The notes under the pieces were generated by a model. That model did not search any database. It had not been told where the DNA came from and worked only from the letters and a program-made list of their open reading frames with translations. From Luzula sylvatica (lineage: Eukaryota > Streptophyta > Magnoliopsida > Poales > Juncaceae), in assembly GCA_946800325.1 (NCBI GenBank), contig OX326960.1, positions 13,354,393 through 13,418,392 on the forward strand: 64,000 nt of DNA. Reading direction: 5' to 3'. Shown here piece by piece: positions 1 to 12,059 of the stretch. The translations under genes were made by a program, and so were the position numbers. How positions within the stretch are numbered: position 1 is the first letter of the stretch; each line of letters starts with the position of its first letter.

Positions 1-290
1 TACAAACTCACTAACTATCTAACTAACTTACTAACTAACTAATTAACTAGTATCTAACTAACTAACAAATTAACTAACTAACTAGCTAACTAATTGTCTT
101 CCTACATACCTATTAACTAGTATCTATCTAACTAACTAACTAACTTACTGTCTTCCTATATACCTATTAACAAACTAACTAACTAATTGACTAACTAACC
201 GACTAACTAACTACCATCCTACATACCTACAAACTAACTAATAACTAACTAACTAATTAACTAACTATCAAACTAACAAACTAATTCACT
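1..290 (-). repeat. CTAA-orientation satellite block 1
   Basis: Degenerate (CTAA)n on the + strand, with punctuation such as CTTCCTACATACCTATTAAC near 100 and 155. The opening matches 16562 onward, 44325 onward and 56975 onward, so the window starts inside a repeated module. The block ends at a small palindrome (ACTAGT, 288-293), where the array flips to TTAG. No open frame or other gene-like content is visible. Confidence 0.95.
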
Positions 291-556
291 AGTTAATCAG
301 TTAGTTTGTGAGTTAGTGAGTTAGTTAGTTAGTTAGTAGCTAATATGTATGTAAAAACGTAGTTAGTTAGTTAGTTAGATAGTTAGTTAATTAGTTAGTT
401 AGTTAATAAGTGAGTTAGTTATCAAGTAGTTAGTTAGTTAGTTAGTTAATCAGTTAGTTATTTAGTTAGTTAGTTAGCTAGTAGTTAGTTAGTTAGTTAG
501 TTAGTTAGTTTTTTAGTTAGTTAGTTATTTAGTTAGTTAGCGGTTATGTAAGAAGG

Positions 557-590
<34 letters not shown>

Positions 591-897
591 ATTAGTTAGT
601 TAGTTAGTTAGTTAATAGGTATGTAGAAAGATAGTTTGTTAGTTAATTAGCTAATTAATTAGTTAGTTATTTAATTAGTTATCTAGTAGTAAGTTAGTTA
701 GTTAGTTGGTTAGTTAGTTAGTTAGTTCGTTAGTTAGTTAGTTAGTAAATATGTATGTAAGAAGGTAGTTAGTTAGTTAGTTAGTTAGTAAGTTAGATAG
801 TTAGTAAATTAGTTAGTCAATTAGTTAGTTAGCTAGTAGTTCGTTAGTTAGTTTAGTTAGTTATTTAGTTATTAGTCAGTCATTTAGTTAGTTAGTT
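291..897 (+). repeat. TTAG-orientation block 2, short inverted module
   Basis: A (TTAG)n stretch of about 607 bp lying in opposite orientation between two CTAA blocks. It starts at ACTAGT and ends at GTTAAC (895-900), so both edges are palindromic. The same inverted module recurs at 16883-17485 and 44586-45188, and its left part at 57264-57770, with the same internal landmarks such as AGCTAATATGTATGTAAAAA near the left edge. This implies one ancestral inversion that was then duplicated. It contains no gene. Confidence 0.93.
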
Positions 898-1763
898 AAC
901 TAACTAACTAACTAAATAACTAACTAACTAACTAAATAAATAACAAGTTAATTAACTAACTAACTACTGGCCAACTAACTAACTAACTAACTAAATAACT
1001 AACGCAAGTAACAAATTGATTAACTTACTAACCAACCTAACTAGCCACCTTCCAACATACCCACTAACTAACGAACATACTAACTAACTAACTAACTATA
1101 TTACTAACTAAGTAACTAACTATCTTCCTACATACCTATTAACTTACTCACTAACTAACTAACTAACTTCCTTCCAACAAACCTATTAACTAACTAACTA
1201 ACTAAGTAACTACTATCTAACACACTCAGTAGCAAACTAACTAACTAACTAATTAACTAACTAACTACTTTCCTATTAAATAACTAACTAATTAAGAAAC
1301 CAACTAACTAATTAAGTAACTAACTAATTATGTAACTAACTAATTAACTAACTGACTAACTTCTAGCTAACTAACTAATTACATAATTAACCACCGAACT
1401 AACTTACTAACTACCTTTATACATGCGTATTAAATAACTGACTAACTAACTACCTAACCAATTAACTAACTCATTAAGTAACTAACTAACTAACTTCCTA
1501 TATACATATTAACTAACTAACTGAGTAAGTAACTACTAGCTAACAAACTGACTAGCTAACTAACTAACTAACGTATTAACTAACAAACTGCCTTCCTACA
1601 TACCCACTAATTAATTAAGTAACCAACTAACTAATTAACTAACTAACTAACTTACTAACTACTAGCTAACAAGCTAATTAAAAAATTAACTAACTTACTA
1701 ACTACCTTCCTTCATACATACCTATTAACTACCTAACTAACTACCTTCGTATACACGCACTAC

Positions 1764-1802
<39 letters not shown>

Positions 1803-2187
1803 GTTAACTAACTAACTAACTACTGGCTAACTAAGTAACTAACTATCTTCTTACATACCTATTAACTAACTCACTAACTAAGTAACTAACTATCTTCCTA
1901 CATACCTATTATCTAACTCACTAACTAACTGACTAACTAACTTCCTCAGAACCTATTAACTAACTAACTAACTAAGTAACTACTAGCTAACACACTAACT
2001 AGCTAACTAACTAACCGCCTTCCTATCAAATAACTAACTAATTAACTAACTAACTACCTTCCTATTAAATAACTAACTAATTAAGTAACTAACTAACTAA
2101 TTAAGTATATACTAATTAAGTAACTAACTAACTAATTAACTGACTAATTATATAATTAACTACCGAACTAACTTACTAACTAACTAC
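898..2187 (-). repeat. CTAA-orientation satellite block 3
   Basis: Degenerate (CTAA)n with CTTCCTACATACC-type punctuation. It matches 17486-18839 along its length, and its first part matches 45189-45960. It ends at the 14-bp perfect palindrome TAACTACGTAGTTA (2181-2194), which is the flip point to TTAG. No coding potential is visible because TAA falls in every frame. Confidence 0.93.
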
Positions 2188-2503
2188 GTAGTTATTTAGT
2201 TAGTTAGTTAGTTAGTTAGTGGGTATGTACGAAGGTAGCTAGTTAGTTAGTTAATTAGTTAGTTAGTTAGTTAATTGGTTAGTTATTTAGTTAGTTAGTT
2301 AGTTAATTGGTTAGTTATTTAGTTAGTTAGTTCGTTAGTTAAATAACTAGTAGTTATTTAGTTAGTTATTAATTTAATTAGTAAGCGACTTTGTTAGTAG
2401 GTATGTAGGAAGGTAGTTAGTAAGTTAGTTAGTTAGTTAGTTAATATGTACGTAGGAAGATAGTTTGTTAGTTAATTAGTTAGTTATTTAGTTAGTTATC
2501 TAG

Positions 2504-2545
<42 letters not shown>

Positions 2546-4122
2546 TTTATTCAGTTAGCTAGTAGTTTGTTAGTTAGTCAGTTAATTAGTAAGTTAGTTT
2601 GTTAGTTAGTTAGTTAATTAGTTAGTTAGTCAATATGTATGTAAGAAGGTAGTTAGTTAGTCAGTTAGTTAGTTAATTAGCTAGTAGTTAGTTAGTTAGT
2701 ATGTAGGAAGTTAGTTAGTTAGTTAGTTAGTTAGAAAGGTAGTTAATTAGTTAGTTAGTTAGTTAATCAGTTAGTTATTTAGTTAGTTACTTAGTTAGTT
2801 AGCTAGTAGTTAGTTAGTTAATCAATATATATGTATCAAAGTAGTTAGTTAGTTAGATTGATAGTTAGTTAATTAGTTAGTTAGTTAGTTAGTCAGTTAG
2901 TTAGTTAGTTATCTAGTATTTAGTTAGTTAGTTAGGTCATCAATTAGTTATTTAGTTTGTTAGTTAGTTAGCTAGCTTGCTAGTTGTTAGCAGGATAGTT
3001 ATTTATTAAGTTAGTTAGTAAGTTAGTTGGCGGGTATGCAGGAAGGTAGTTAGTTAGTTAGTTAGTTAGTTAATAGGTATTTAAGAAGATAGTTAGTTAG
3101 TAAATTAGTTAGTTATTATGTTAGTTGTCTAGTAATTAGTTAGTTACTTATTTTATCAGCTAGCTAGTAATTAGTTAGTTAGTTAGTTATTTAGTTAGTT
3201 AGTTAGTTATCTAGTAGTTAGATAGTTAGTTATTTAGTTAGTTAACTAGTTAGTTAGTTAGTTAGTTATTTAGTTAGTTAGTTAGTTAGTGAGTTAGTTA
3301 CTTAGAAAGGTAGTTAGTTAGTTAGTTAATAGGTATGTATGAAGGTAGTTTGTTAGAAAGTTAGTTAGTTAGTTAACTAGTAGTTTATTAGTTAGTTAGT
3401 TAGTTAATTAGTTAGTTATTTAGTTAGTTAGTTAGTTAGTTAACTAGTTGTTAGTTAGTTAATTAGTTAATTAATTAATTAGTTAATTAGTTAGTTAGTA
3501 AGTTAGTTAGTTAGTGAGTATGTACGAAGGTAGCTAGTTAGTTAGTTAATTTGTTAGTTAGTTAGTCAATTAGTTAGTTATTAATTTAGTTAGTTAGTTA
3601 GTTAGTTAAATAACTAGTAGTTATTTAGTAAGTTATTAAGTTAGTGGGTATGTAGGAAGGCAGTTAGTAAGTTAGTTAGTCATTTAGTTAATATGTATGT
3701 AGGAAGATAGTTATTTAGTTAGTTAGTTAGTTAGTTATTTAGTTAGTTATCTAGTAGTTATTTAGTTTGTTTGTTAGTTATTTATTCATGTAGCTAATAG
3801 TTAGTTAGTTAGTTAGTAAGTTAGTTAGTTAGTTAGTAAGTTAGTTAGTTAGTTAGTTAGTTAATTAGTTAGTTAGTCAATATGTATGTAAGAAGGTAGT
3901 TACTTAGTTAGTTAGTTAATTAGCTAGTAGTTAGTTAGTTAATTAGTTAGTTAGTATGCAAGAAGGTTGTTAGTTAGTTAGATAGTTAGTTAGTTAGTTA
4001 GTTACTTAGTTAGTTAGCTAGTAGTTAGTTAGTTAGTGGGTTAGTTAGTTAATCAATATATATGTATCAAGGTAGTTGGGGGGTTAGTTAGATAGTTAGT
4101 TAATTAGTTTGTAGTTAGTTAA

Positions 4123-4169
<47 letters not shown>

Positions 4170-4347
4170 TCTAGTAGTTAGTTAGTTAGTTAGTCAGTTA
4201 GTTAGTTAGTTATCTAGTAGTTAGTTAGTTAGTTAGGTCATCAGTTAGTTATTTATTTAGTTAGTTAGTTAGTTGGTTAGCTAGTAGTTAGCAGGTTAGT
4301 TATTTATTTACTTAGTTAGTTTGTTAGTTGGCGGGAATGTATGAAGG

Positions 4348-4385
<38 letters not shown>

Positions 4386-5957
4386 ATAGGTATTTAAAAA
4401 GATTGTTTGTTAGTAAATTAGTTAGTTAGTAGGCATGTAGAAAGATAGTTATTTAGCTAGTTAGTTTGTTTATTAGTTAATTAGTTAGTTAGTTATCTAG
4501 TAGTCTGTTAGTTAGTTATTTAGTTTGTTAACAAATTAGTTATTTAGTTAGTTTGTTTGTTAGTTATCTAGTAGTTAGTTAGTTAGCCAGTTAGTTATTT
4601 AGCGAGTTAGATAGTTAGTTAGTTAGGTAGTTAGTGGGAAGTTAGTTAGTTAGTTAGTTAGTGGGTATGTAGGAAGGTAGTTATTTTGTTAGTTAGTTAG
4701 TTTGTTAGTTAATTAGATAGTTAATAGGCATGTAGCAAGATAGTTATTTAGCTAGTTAGTTTGTTAATTAGTTAATTAGTTAGTTAGTTATCTAGTAGTT
4801 AGTTAGTTAGTTATTTAGTTAGTTAACTAATTAGTTATTTAGTTAGTTTGTTTGTTAGTTATCTAGTAGTTAGTTAGTTAGCTAGTTAGTTATTTAGTTA
4901 GTTAGATAGTTCGTTAGTGAGTTAGTGGGAGGGTAATAAGTTAGTTAGTTAGTGGGTATGTGGGAAGGTAGTTAGTTAGTTTGTTAGTTAGTTTGTTAGT
5001 TAATTAGATAATTAATTGGCATGTAGGAAGACAGTTATTAAGTTAGTTAGTTTGATTGTTAATTCGTTAATTAGTTAGTTAGTTAGTTATTTAGTTATTT
5101 AGTTATTTTGTTTGTTATTTAGTTAGTTAGTTAGAAAGGTAGTTAGTTAGTCAGTTAATAGGTATGTATGAAGGTAGTTAGTTAGTAAGTTAGAGAGTTA
5201 ACTAGTTAGTTAGTTAGTTAGATAGTAGTTTGTTAGTTAGTTAATTAGTTAATTAGTTAGTCATTTAGTTAGTTAGTTTAGTCAACTAGTAGTAAGTTAG
5301 TTAATTAGTTAATTAATTAGTTAGTTAATTAGTTAGCTAGTAAGTTAGTTAGTTAGTGGGTATGTACGAAGGTAGCAAGTTAGTTAATTAATTAGTTAGT
5401 TAGTTAGTTAATTGGTCAGTTATTTAGTTAGTTAGTTCGTTAGTTTAATAGCTAGTAGTTATTTAGTAAGTTATTAATTTAATTAGTAAGTGACTTTGTT
5501 AGTGGGTATGTAGGAAGGTAGTTAGTAAGTTAGTTAGTTTGTTAGTTAGTTAATATGTACGTAGGAAGATAGTTAGTTAGTTAATTAGTTAGTTATTTAG
5601 TTAGTGATCTAGTAGTTAGTTAGTTAGTTTGTTAGTTAGTTAGTTAATTAGTAAGTTAGTTAGTCAATATGTATGTAAGAAGGTAGTTAGTTAGTTAGTT
5701 TGTCAATATGTATGTAAGAAGGTAGTTAGTTAGATAGTTAGATAGTTAATTATCTAGTAGTTAGTTAGTTAGTTAGTTAGTTAGTATATAAGAAGGTTGT
5801 TAGTTAGTTAGTTAGTTAGAAAGGTAGTTAATTAGTTAGTTATTTGGTTAATCAGTTAGTTATTTTGTTAGTTACTTAGTTAGTTAGCTAGTAGTTAGTT
5901 AGTTAATCAATATATATGTATCAAGGTAGTTAGTTAGTTAGATTGATAGTTAGTTAA

Positions 5958-5993
<36 letters not shown>

Positions 5994-7019
5994 GTCATCA
6001 GTTACTTATTTAGTTAGTTAGTTAGTTAGTTAGCTAGCTAGTAGTTAGCAGGACAGTTATTTATTAAGTTAGTTAGTTAGTTAGTTGGCGGGTATGTAGG
6101 AAGGTAGTTAGTTAGTTAGTTAATAGGTATTTAAGAAGATAGTCAGTTAGTAAATTAGTTAGTTATTATGTTAGTTATCCAGTAATTAGTTAGTTAGTTA
6201 TTTTATCAGCTAGCTAGTAGTTAGTTAGTCAGTTAGTTATTTAGTTAGTTAGTTAGTAAGTTATCTAGTAGTTAGTTAGTTAGTTATTTAGTTAGTTAAC
6301 TAGTTAGTTATTTAGTTAATAGTAGTTAGTTAGTTAGCTAGTTAGTTATTTAGTTAGTTAGATAGTTAGTTAGTTAGTTTGTTAGTTAGTGGGAAGGTAG
6401 TTAGTTAGTTAGTTAGTGGGTATGTAGGAAAGTAGTTAGTTAGTTAGTTAGTTAGTTAGTTAATTGGTATATAGGAAGATAGTTAGTCGGTTATTTAGTT
6501 AGTTAGATAATTAGTTATTTTGTCAGTTAGTCAGTTATTTAGTTAGATAATTAGTTAGTTAGTGAGTTAGTTAGAAAGGTAGGTAGTTAGTTAGTTAATA
6601 GGTATGTATGAAGGTAGTTAGTTAGAAAGTTAGTTAGTTAGTTAGTTAGTTAGCTTGTAGTTAATTAGTTAGTTATTTAGTTAGTTAGTTAGTTAGTTAA
6701 CTAGTAGTTAGTTAGTTAATTAGTTAATTAATTAGTTAGTTAGTAAGTTAGTTAGTTAGTGGGTATGTACGAAGGTAGCTAGTTAGTTAGTTAATTTGTT
6801 AGTTAGTTAGTTAATTAGTTAGTTAGTTAGTTAGTTAATTAGTTAGTTATTTATTTAGTTACTTAGTTAGTTAAATAGCTAGTAGTTATTTAGTCAGTTA
6901 CTAAGTTAGTGGGTATGTAGGAAGGCAGTTAGTAAGTTAGTTAGTTAGTTAGTTATTTAATATGTATGTAGGAAGATAGTTATTTAGTTAATTAGTCAAT
7001 TATTTAGTTAGTTATCTAG

Positions 7020-7053
<34 letters not shown>

Positions 7054-7208
7054 TTTATTCAGTTAGCTAATAGTTAGTTAGTGAGTTAGTTAGTTAATAA
7101 GTTAGTTAGTTAGTTAGTTAGTAAGTTAATTAATTAGTTAGTTAGTTAGTTAGTCAATATGTATGTAAGAAGGTAGTTAGTTAGTCAGTTAGTTATTTAA
7201 TTGGCTAG

Positions 7209-7242
<34 letters not shown>

Positions 7243-9366
7243 GTATGCACGAAGGTTGTTAGTTAGTTAGTTAAGTAGCTAGTAGTTAGTCAATATGTAT
7301 GTAAGAAGGTAGTTACTCAGTTAGTTAGTTAATTAGCTAGTAGTTAGTTAGTTAGGTAGTTAGTTAGTTAGTTAGTTAGTTAGTATGCAAGAAGGTTGTT
7401 AGTTAGTTAGTTAGTTAGATAGTTAGTTAATTAGTTAGTTAGTTAGTTAATCAGTTAGTTATTTAGTAAGTTACTTAGTTAGTAAGCTAGTAGTTAGTTA
7501 GTTAGTGGGTTAGGTAGTTATTCAATATATATGTATCAAGGTAATTAGTTAGTTAGTTAGATAGTTAGTTAATTAGTTAGTTAGCTAGTTAATTAGTTAG
7601 TTAGTTAGTTAGTCAGTCAGTCAGTTAGTTAGTTAGTTAGTTTGTTAGTTACGTCATCAGTTAGTTATTTAGTTAGTTAGTTAGTTAGTTAGCTAGTAGT
7701 CAGCAGGATAGTTATTTAGTTAGTTAGTTAGTTAGTTGGCGGGTATGTAGGAAGGTAGTTAGTTAGTTATTTTGTTAGTTATCTAGTAATTAGTTAGTTA
7801 GTTATTTTGTCAGCTAGCTAGTAGTTAGTTAGTTAGTTAGTTATTTAGTTTGTAAGTTAGTTAGTTATCTAGTAGTTAGTTAGTTAGTTATTTAGTTAGT
7901 TTACTAGTTAGTTATCTAGTTACTAGTAGTTAGTTAGTTAGTTAGTTAGTTAGTTTGTGGGAAGGTAGTTAGTAAGTTAGTGGGTATGTAGGAAAGTACT
8001 TAGTTAGTTTGTTAGTTAGTTAATAGGTATCTAGAAAGATAGTATTCGGTTATTTAGTTAGTTTGTTAATTAGTTAATTTGCCAATTAGTTAGGTATTTA
8101 GTTACTTAGTTAGTTAGTTAGTTAGTTAGTTAGTGAGTTAGTTAGTTAGAAAGGTAGTTAGTTAGTTAGTTAATAGGTATGTGTGAAGGTAGTTTATTAG
8201 AAAGTTAGTTAGTTAGTTAGTTAGTAGTTTATTAGTTAGTTAGTTAGTTAATTAATTAGTTAATTAGTTAGTTAGTAAGTTAGTTAGTTAGTTAGTGGGT
8301 ATGTACGAAGGTACCCAGTTAGTTTGTTAATTTGTTCGTTAGTTAGTTAATTAGTTAGTTAGTTAGTTAGTTAATTAGTTAGTTATTTATTTAGTTAATT
8401 AGTTAGTTAAATAGCTAGTAGTTATTTAGTTAGTCATTAAGTTAGTGGGTATGTAGGAAGGTAGTTAGTAATTTAGTTAGTTATTTAGTTAATATGTATG
8501 TAGGAAGATAGTTATTTAGTTAATTAGTTAGTTATTTAGTTAGTTATCTAGTAGTTAGTTTGTTTGTTTGTTGGTTATTTATTAAGTTAGCTAATAGTTA
8601 GTTAGTAAGGTAGTTAGTAAGTTAGTTAGTTAGTTAGTTAGTTAACTAGTTAATTAGTTAGTTAGTTAGTTAGTCAATATGTATGTAAGAAGGTAGTTAC
8701 TTAGTTAGTTAGTTAATTAGCTAGTAGTTAGTTAGTTAGTTTGTTAGTTAGTTAGTTAGTTAGTATGCAAGAAGGTTGTTAGTTAGTTAGTTAGTTATAT
8801 AGTTAGTTAATTAGTTAGTTAGTTAGTTAATCAGTTAGTTATTTAGTTAGTTACTTCGTTAGTTAGCTAGTAGTTTGTTAGTTAGTGGGATAGTTAGTTA
8901 ATCAATATATATATGTATCAAGGTAGTTAGTTAGTTAGTTAGATAGTTAGTTAATTAGTTAGTAGTTAGTTAATTAGTTAGTTAGTTAGTCAGTTAGTTA
9001 GTTAGTTAGTTATCTAGTAGTTAGTTAGTTAGTTAGGTCATCAGTTAGTTATTTAGTTGGTTAGTTAGTTAGTTGGTTAGCTAGTAGTTAGCAGGTTAGT
9101 TATTTACTATTTAGTTAGTTTGGTAGTTGGCGGGTATGTATGAAGGTAGTTAGTTAGTTAGTTAGTTAGTTAATAGGTATTTAAAAAGATAGTTTGTTAG
9201 TAAATTAGTTAGTTATTATGTTAATTATCTAGTAATTAGTTAGTTAGTTATTTTGTCAGCTTGCTAGTAGTTAGGTAGTTAGTTAATTAGAAAGTTAGTT
9301 AGTTAGTTAGTTAGTTAGTTAATTAGTTAGTTAGTTAGTTGGTTAGTCAATATGTAGGTAAGAAGG

Positions 9367-9400
<34 letters not shown>

Positions 9401-9594
9401 ATTAGCTAGTAGTTAGTTAGTTAGTTAGTTAGTTAGTATGTAAGAAGGTTGTTAGTTAGTTAGTTATTTAGAAAGGTAGTTAATTTGTTAGTTAGTTAAT
9501 CAGTTAGTTATTTAAATAGTTAGTTAGTTAGTTAGCTAGTAGTTAGTTAGTTAAACAATATATATGTATCAAGGTAGTTAGTCAGTTAGATTGA
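2188..9594 (+). repeat. TTAG-orientation satellite block 4 with higher-order repeats
   Basis: This 7.4-kb (TTAG)n block is divided by recurring punctuation motifs. The landmark GTCATCA occurs near 2936, 4235, 5994, 7652 and 9037, giving higher-order spacings of about 1.3-1.8 kb. The part up to about 3250 matches 18840-19930. The part from about 3300 on matches 30260-36665, including the odd run AAGGTAGTTGGGGGG near 4072 (also near 31087). Near 4815 it is the MITE-free counterpart of 31809-31978. No gene is seen. Confidence 0.93.
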
Positions 9595-10070
9595 TAACTA
9601 CCTAACTAATCAACTAACATCCTACAAACTCACTAAATAACTAACTAACTAACTAATTAACTAGTATCTAACTAACTAACTAAATAACTAACTAACTAAC
9701 TAATTGACTAGTATCTAACTAACTAACTAAATAACTAACTAAATAACTAATAAATTAAATAGCTAACTACTAGATGAGTAACTAAATAACTAACTTATTA
9801 ACTAGCTAACTATCTTCCTACATACCTATTAACTAACTAACTAACTACCTTTCTACATAACCACTAACTAACTAACTAACTAACTAACTAAATTATTAAC
9901 AAATTAACTGACTAACTACTAGCTATCTAACTAACTAACTAACTATATAACTAACTGATTAACTAACTAACTAACTACTAGATAACTAACTAAGTAACTA
10001 ACTAAATAACTAACTAATTAAATAACTAACTAACTAACTAACTACCTACCTGTTTTACATACATATTATA

Positions 10071-10107
<37 letters not shown>

Positions 10108-10129
10108 GATTAACTAACTAACTAACTAA
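9595..10129 (-). repeat. CTAA-orientation block 5, left flank of the CACTA element
   Basis: Degenerate (CTAA)n beginning at the switch TTAGATTGATAACTACC, which is shared exactly with the switch near 36665. Its content resembles 52914-53370, including ACTAGATGA and CCTTTCT-CATAACCACTAAC. That stretch lacks the transposon and so serves as an empty-site counterpart. The block stops at the CACTA insertion. No gene is seen. Confidence 0.9.
10127..10129. repeat. Left target-site duplication (TAA) of the CACTA element
   Basis: The three bases TAA directly precede the CACTACAACA terminus, and the same TAA follows the opposite terminus at 13421-13423. A 3-bp duplication is what CACTA transposases make. 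Because the target is itself CTAA-rich, a chance match is possible, so this supports the assignment without proving it. Confidence 0.75.
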
Positions 10130-10139
10130 CACTACAACA
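10130..10139 (+). repeat. Left terminal inverted repeat of the CACTA element
   Basis: CACTACAACA, the perfect 10-bp inverted match of the right end. Beyond it the two ends keep scattered identity over another six or so bases. These termini are where a CACTA transposase would cut. Confidence 0.92.
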
Positions 10140-10400
10140 TACCTGGCCTATGGGGGCGGCCAAAACTGACCCAATAAGGCCTCAAAACCGCCCCTATAGG
10201 TTATTGGGTCGGTGAGGCGACCCTAAATGGGTGTCCCTAAAAGCTGCGTTCCTGTCAGGGGCGGGCCGACCCTATAACGTTTTTGGGGCGGTATTTAATG
10301 GGGCGGGCCGACCCTATAACCATCTGTCAATTCACAGCAGAAATAGTACTGTCAGTACTGACGCGCGTCAGCTAATGGGGCTGGCCGACCCTAATAGTAT
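10140..10400. repeat. Left subterminal GC-rich repeat region of the CACTA element
   Basis: This GC-rich stretch carries GGGGCGGGCCGACCC at 10258-10272 and 10300-10314, a one-base variant at 10377-10391, and more diverged GGGCGG/GACCC copies in both orientations between 10152 and 10240. Subterminal repeats of this kind are where the accessory transposon protein binds in the En/Spm system; that role is inferred here. The stretch also holds two overlapping perfect palindromes (10351-10362 and 10359-10370). The motif is itself nearly palindromic, so its orientation tells little. Confidence 0.8.
10351..10370. repeat. Two overlapping perfect palindromes
   Basis: GTCAGTACTGAC (10351-10362) and TGACGCGCGTCA (10359-10370) are each perfect 12-bp palindromes sharing TGAC. 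They sit between subterminal repeat copies of the CACTA element. They could be a protein-binding site or a hairpin; no function can be assigned from sequence alone. Confidence 0.7.
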
Positions 10401-10423
10401 TTATTAATATTTTTTTAATTTCC

Positions 10424-10466
10424 ATATATATATATATATATATATATAGATATATATAGATATATT
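10424..10466. repeat. (AT)n microsatellite inside the CACTA element
   Basis: An alternating AT run interrupted by single G bases, lying between the left subterminal region and the AT-rich interior. It is a simple sequence with no gene. Confidence 0.9.
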
Positions 10467-11290
10467 TTTTTAAATCCTTGATACAAAATACACAAACATA
10501 TACTTTCGGACGATACAAATTACAAATACAAAATCAAATTACAAATTACAAACACACATCAATAGCAAAAAATATATTAACCCATCAGTAGCAAAAAGTA
10601 TATCAATAACAAATTCCTTATATTTTCCGACGATACAAATTATAAATACAAAATCAAATTACAAATTACAAATTACCACCTCCCTCCATGGCCGCTCCTC
10701 AGTAGCCAGCCACCATCCTCATCATCTTTCAATTAACACATCTATTCCTAAAAATAAAACACAAACAATTAATAAAGAAGAATTTACATTTTTACCATTC
10801 TAAAACCCAAAATATTACATTAATCATTCGAAATATAAAAACATCATATTTATCCTTAGGTAATAAATTAATAGAAGTATTTAACAAAAAATCAAATATC
10901 AAAATAAATGATTAGTACTATAATTTGAAAATAAATTAATAGAAGTATTTAACAAAAAATCTGTGAAGAGATACTTAATTAAAAACCCTAAAAAAATATT
11001 TGAAAACAACAAAAAAGCAGTGAAAAAATGACTAAAAATTACCCTTTTTGAATATATAATTTTAGAGGGGTATTTGTGAAATTATTACTTCTTTATTTTG
11101 GAAGGAAACGGGATAATGTTATGCGTACCACTGTTTAGACATGTTTGGTAGTTTTAAATCGAGCTCCTTGCCATACAAAATGAAATATCCAGTTTTGTAT
11201 ACTGAAACAAAAGAATAAACAAAATGATTTGCCAATTTACCAAATTACCCTTTTTGAAAATTTGTAATAAAATCTACGAAGAAAATAATT
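10467..11290. other. AT-rich interior of the CACTA element, no gene seen
   Basis: No reading frame of note. A segment of about 45 bp beginning GACGATACAAATTA at 10509 recurs exactly 120 bp later at 10629, and an AATAGAAGTATTTAACAAAAAATC segment recurs about 61-69 bp apart near 10870 and 10935. The rest is unremarkable AT-rich sequence. Confidence 0.7.
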
Positions 11291-11299
11291 ACAAACCTA

Positions 11300-11515
11300 T
11301 TTGAGGCTTGTTGCAGGGCTCGAATAGAGAGCGAAAGAAAACAGTAAACCCTAATTCAGAAAGAGAGAGAGAGAAAGAAATCAGTTGAGAAGTACGAGAG
11401 AGAGAGAGAGAAAGAAATTACCGCAAAGAGAGAAATCAGGCGAGAAGAGAGAACAGAGAGCGTCCGAGCCGATCGTCCAACTGTTTGTCGAGAAGTGGGG
11501 GATCCATATCCTCAT
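11300..11515 (-). other. CT-rich leader-like sequence, possible captured gene fragment
   Basis: Read on the minus strand this stretch is rich in CTCTCT runs and contains TTAGGGTTTA, a telo-box-like element common in promoters and leaders of plant housekeeping genes. On the + strand it shows as GA-rich microsatellite. CACTA elements often pick up host gene pieces, and a promoter or 5' leader is a reasonable reading. No coding exon can be defined, so simple low-complexity sequence remains the alternative. Confidence 0.4.
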
Positions 11516-11639
11516 TGAAAAGAACAGCAAATATTAATACTTAAAACAGTTTTAAAAAGGTCACATTTGGTGGTTGGAATGGATATCTGCATTTCAAATT
11601 CAAAATTTTGAAATTATGAATCAACTTGAAAAAAATAAC

Positions 11640-12030
11640 TTGTCTCTTCTCGCCTTAGTCCAACAAAATCTTCCGAAAATAACTTGTCTCTTCTCGCCTC
11701 GTATATAGTTCTCTTCTCGCTTCCAAAAAAAACCTAAATTAACCCTAAATTAATATTAATCCTAAATCATATTTCAAATATTAACCCTAAAACATATTTC
11801 AAATATTAAACAATACAACCAAATTGTTTAAATTTAAATCGTTCACCTTAGTCCACAAAAATCTGCCGAAATACTAACTTCTCTTCTCGCCTCGTATATC
11901 CTCCCGTTTCTAACCTGCCACATTTTTAAATAAAATATATTAACCCTAAATTATTATTATTCCTAACATACAAAAAATATATTAACCCTAAATTGTCTCT
12001 TCTCGCCTCGTCTATCCTCGAGTCCTAGTC
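11640..12030. repeat. Dispersed CTCTTCTCGCCT repeats in the CACTA interior
   Basis: CTCTTCTCGCCT or a close variant, usually followed by CGTATAT or TCTATCC, occurs near 11645, 11690, 11880 and 11998. An inverted copy (AGGCGAGAAGAGAG) lies near 11438. CCTAAATTA-type phrases fill the gaps. This looks like old internal duplication in the element; no gene is seen. Confidence 0.65.
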
Positions 12031-12059
12031 TTTTTCTTGCTTCCAAAAAACCTCCGAAA

